From positions 930,001-994,000 of the forward strand of contig JBCAMK010000011.1 in the NCBI GenBank assembly GCA_038503065.1: a stretch of DNA of 64,000 bases, given 5' to 3'. The translations under genes and the position numbers were made by a program. The notes below the pieces were generated by a model, which was given only the letters and a program-made list of their open reading frames with translations, ran no database searches and was not told where the DNA came from. Position 1 is the stretch's first letter. Every line of letters starts with the position of its first letter. Source of the stretch: Paragyromitra xinjiangensis (Eukaryota > Ascomycota > Pezizomycetes > Pezizales > Discinaceae). Shown here in pieces: positions 61,937 through 64,000 of this stretch.

Positions 61937-62644
61937 TTAGGCAGAAGCGGCAACAGAATTACGGTGCGGCTCAGGCTTGATCTCAGTGACGGCCTTCAAA
62001 AGGTCCTCAATGACCTGGGGGCCCTTCTCGTCTTTAGCTGCAGAAATTTCTTCCAACTTTTGTTCCACTTCCTTATTGGCCTCCTCCTGGGCCTTTGCAT
62101 TAACTCCAGTATGCTATAATAAGGCGACATGCGTCAGCTTGGTATCCGTTTCGGGAACACGACCTATAGTCAGGCAAGAGACGGACCTCGGATTCGAATT
62201 TTTTGAACTCTGCTTCCTTCTGTTTCTTATACTCGTCGATTTCTTTCTGAGCTTCGTTGCGGGCATCCTTCACCTTCTGGGTTCGGTCTAAATAAAAATA
62301 AGGGCAATGTTAGGATATTTCTGAGGGGTAGAGGGCGGGGTCTCGAGGCGGAAGGGTTACACACAAGCTCTCGCTAAATCAATCAATCAATCAGTACCGA
62401 GCCCTCAGAGGAATAAATAACATCGTACCTTTCTGAACTATCTTCTGTGCATCTCTCTCAGCCTATACACCCATCAGTATCATACAGCTTTAGTTTCCCT
62501 GGAGCTGTGGATGACCGTACATCGAGGAGGGTCTGAATCCCGGCTGAATTTTGAGCAGACTAGAGAGCTTGTGATTAGCAGGCCCCCGAAACTCAGCCCC
62601 TCTCTTCCCCTATTCTAACATCAGCTTCGAAGGGAGCATACCAT
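61937..62644 (-). CDS. VMA10: V-type proton ATPase subunit G (Vma10)
   Basis: Six coding exons: 62642-62644 (only the ATG), 62521-62559, 62429-62462, 62365-62373 (9 nt), 62187-62287 and 61937-62113. They give 120 residues: M-SAQNSAGIQTLLDAERDAQ then KIVQKARAYRTQKVKDARN, continuing EAQKEIDEYKKQKEAEFKKF, and a C-terminal helix to SVAASA. The subunit is the coiled-coil peripheral stalk partner of subunit E in the V1 sector that acidifies the vacuole. The 9-nt exon (CGAGAGCTT) restores the conserved K-A-R-x-Y-R motif; skipping it gives K-D-R-T in frame and a family-atypical deletion. The flanking introns are then 55 and 77 nt, both ordinary. All introns are GT-AG, though the fifth uses GTCCGT. 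A TTGA repeat adjoins the microexon acceptor. The ATG-only exon is inferred from GTATGC directly after ATG and CTCTCTAG before TCTGCTC. Confidence 0.92.
62365..62373 (-). other. 9-nt microexon of VMA10
   Basis: CGAGAGCTT on the minus strand, between acceptor GATTTAG and donor GTGTGT. It contributes Ala-Arg-Ala and the first base of the Tyr codon, completing K-A-R-A-Y-R. Supported by frame, splice sites and family conservation, not by transcripts. Confidence 0.8.
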
Positions 62645-63162
62645 TATGTGGATTATCTGGTTTTGGATGGAGTGCGGTTGTGGTAGAGTTGCTATCGATG
62701 GTTCCTGGTGGTGGCGCTCCTCTTCGACTCGTGCTCATCTGGCATAGGTCATCGTGCCAAGACCCGAGCCCCTTGCAATCCATCTCAGGGTCTCAAATAT
62801 CTCCTGGGTTTCGCCTCAGCAATAATCAACAATCAACCCGTCTGTCAGATCAGTTTCCTTCGCAGCCCGCAAAATACACGGGCTCCGTTTAATCGCTGGG
62901 CACGGTGCGTGCCGTCAATATTCCGACGCGTTACGGTCTGCTGTTTCTTCTCTATCCTTTAATGGAAAACAGTGTCTAAAAGTTCTTAAAGTTAATCGTT
63001 TACAGTGAACGTTTTCCCCAGGTTCCGCCAAACCTGAAGTTTCCTACTACATTCACCTAGATTCGTTTCAATATATCAAACCAAGTCTAAAAAGCGGGAG
63101 GGGCGGGAAAGCTAAGGGGTTCGGGTGTTCTAGAGCATACCCGGGGGACAACCACAGCAAGC
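62645..63162. promoter_or_regulatory. Divergent promoter of VMA10 and kinesin-3
   Basis: 518 bp between the VMA10 ATG (minus) and the kinesin ATG (plus). No clear motif beyond ordinary C/T-rich patches. Confidence 0.45.
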
Positions 63163-64000
63163 ATGGGGGCGAATATCAAGGTGGTGGTGAGGGTGCGACC
63201 TTTCAATAGCAGAGGTACTTGCTTGTCACCGCTCAATACCTGAGTGGACTGCAGCTGATGCTCTGGGTGGGATTTGTTATACAGAGAAGGACAGAGGCGC
63301 AAAATGTATCGTTCAGATGAAAGACAGTCAGACGGTTCTGGTTCCGCCTCCTGGGGCAGAGAAGAGCATGGGAAAAGGATCAAAGGATCATGGCCCTAAG
63401 ACGTTTAACTTCGACCGAAGCTACTGGAGTTTTTCGAAGAACGATCCCGACTGTCCCTACGGTGCGTTTTTCAGAAGAAGCTAGTTAATTAGGAGCTTGA
63501 TGCTGACAATGGCTGCAGCGGGCCAGGAGAACCTTTTCGATGACCTCGGGAGGCCATTACTGGATAATGCATTTGGGGGCTATAACAACTGTATTTTCGC
63601 CTATGGGCAAACGGGTTCCGGGAAATCTTACTCCATGGTATGAGTTGTGGTTTTATCACTCGGAGAGGTAATTTTTGGTGGGTGTTCTAAATTCGAAACT
63701 AACGAGCTTTGTTTTGAATAGATGGGATATGGAGAGGAGTACGGTGTTATCCCAAAGATTTGCCAGCATATGTTTGAACGAATGTAAGTTGTGGTGGTGG
63801 ATCTAAAAGTATATGGTTCTGATATGAGTGATCATAGCGATTCTATGCAAACAGATCCAAATCTGAAGTGCACTGTTGAAGTCTCATACTTGGAAATTTA
63901 CAACGAACGCGTTCGTGATCTGTTAAATCCATCCACAAAAGGCAACCTTAAGGTTAGAGAACATCCCGCGCTAGGTCCTTACGTTGAGGATCTCGCAAAG
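63163..64000 (+). CDS. Kinesin-3 (KIF1/Unc104-type) motor, N-terminal part
   Basis: Exons 63163-63214, 63285-63461, 63519-63637, 63722-63783 and 63838 onward; the gene runs past the window end, so only about the first 190 residues are present. The start [20 protein letters not shown] is the kinesin beta-1 strand. Then come [50 protein letters not shown] (P-loop), [14 protein letters not shown] and [17 protein letters not shown]. The class-specific VRDLLNP...LKVREHP and the early [10 protein letters not shown] wording fit the fungal kinesin-3/UncA class, which carries early endosomes toward microtubule plus ends. FHA and PH domains, expected downstream, are outside the window, so the exact subclass is not proven. 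Confidence 0.92.

Noticed and set aside
62288..62428. VMA10 with one 141-nt intron and no microexon
   Set aside because: It keeps frame but loses the family motif K-A-R-x-Y-R. The two-intron reading restores it with normal intron sizes.

Overview
The window comes from a filamentous ascomycete (Pezizomycotina). The genes are single-copy eukaryotic housekeeping genes cut by many short GT-AG introns (about 50-120 nt, often with a CTAAC/CTAAT-like branch site). One gene is a fungal secreted hydrophobic-surface-binding protein. Gene density is low (about 20 loci in 64 kb) and there are two gene-poor gaps of 9.3 and 5.1 kb. This would fit a Pezizomycete-type genome, but I cannot place it more precisely from sequence alone.

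Layout. 1-7 kb: 3' end of a ZW10/Dsl1-family tether gene, a fungal amidoligase-family gene interrupted by one in-frame TAG, TFIIB and a seven-exon NAD kinase. 8-21 kb: the large nucleoporin Nup170/Nup155, the microsomal 3-ketoacyl-CoA reductase of very-long-chain fatty acid elongation, an SR-rich nuclear cyclophilin and the polyadenylation factor Rna14/CstF-77 with a polyglutamine tract. 21-25 kb: repeat-rich accessory segment with two degenerate tandem arrays inside a ~1 kb unit bounded by short inverted repeats, then an orphan gene and its decayed tandem duplicate. 25-36 kb: Rab6-type GTPase Ypt6, RNA polymerase I subunit A12, and a divergent pair of RNA-processing enzymes, tRNase Z and oligoribonuclease. 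36-58 kb: gene-poor; it holds an HsbA-like secreted protein, an orphan coiled-coil protein and the CCAAT-factor subunit Hap2/NF-YA. 58-64 kb: a compact cluster of proteasome subunit Rpn10 and borealin (divergent), then V-ATPase subunit G and a kinesin-3 (divergent, the kinesin running off the window).

The genes do not form a pathway or biosynthetic cluster; they are ordinary neighbours covering transcription, RNA processing, transport, the proteasome and mitosis. I found no tRNA, rRNA, CRISPR, intact transposase or viral gene, and no convincing new multi-gene system. The best leads are: (1) a V-ATPase G gene with an ATG-only first coding exon and a 9-nt internal microexon; (2) a tRNase Z whose mitochondrial presequence lies upstream of its first in-frame AUG; (3) the TAG-interrupted amidoligase; (4) the decayed duplicate of the orphan gene and the adjacent repeat island; (5) telomere-like AACCCT motifs in intergenic DNA near transcription and RNA-processing genes. 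Exon borders were worked out by hand from reading frame, splice signals and remembered family sequences; no search was run.
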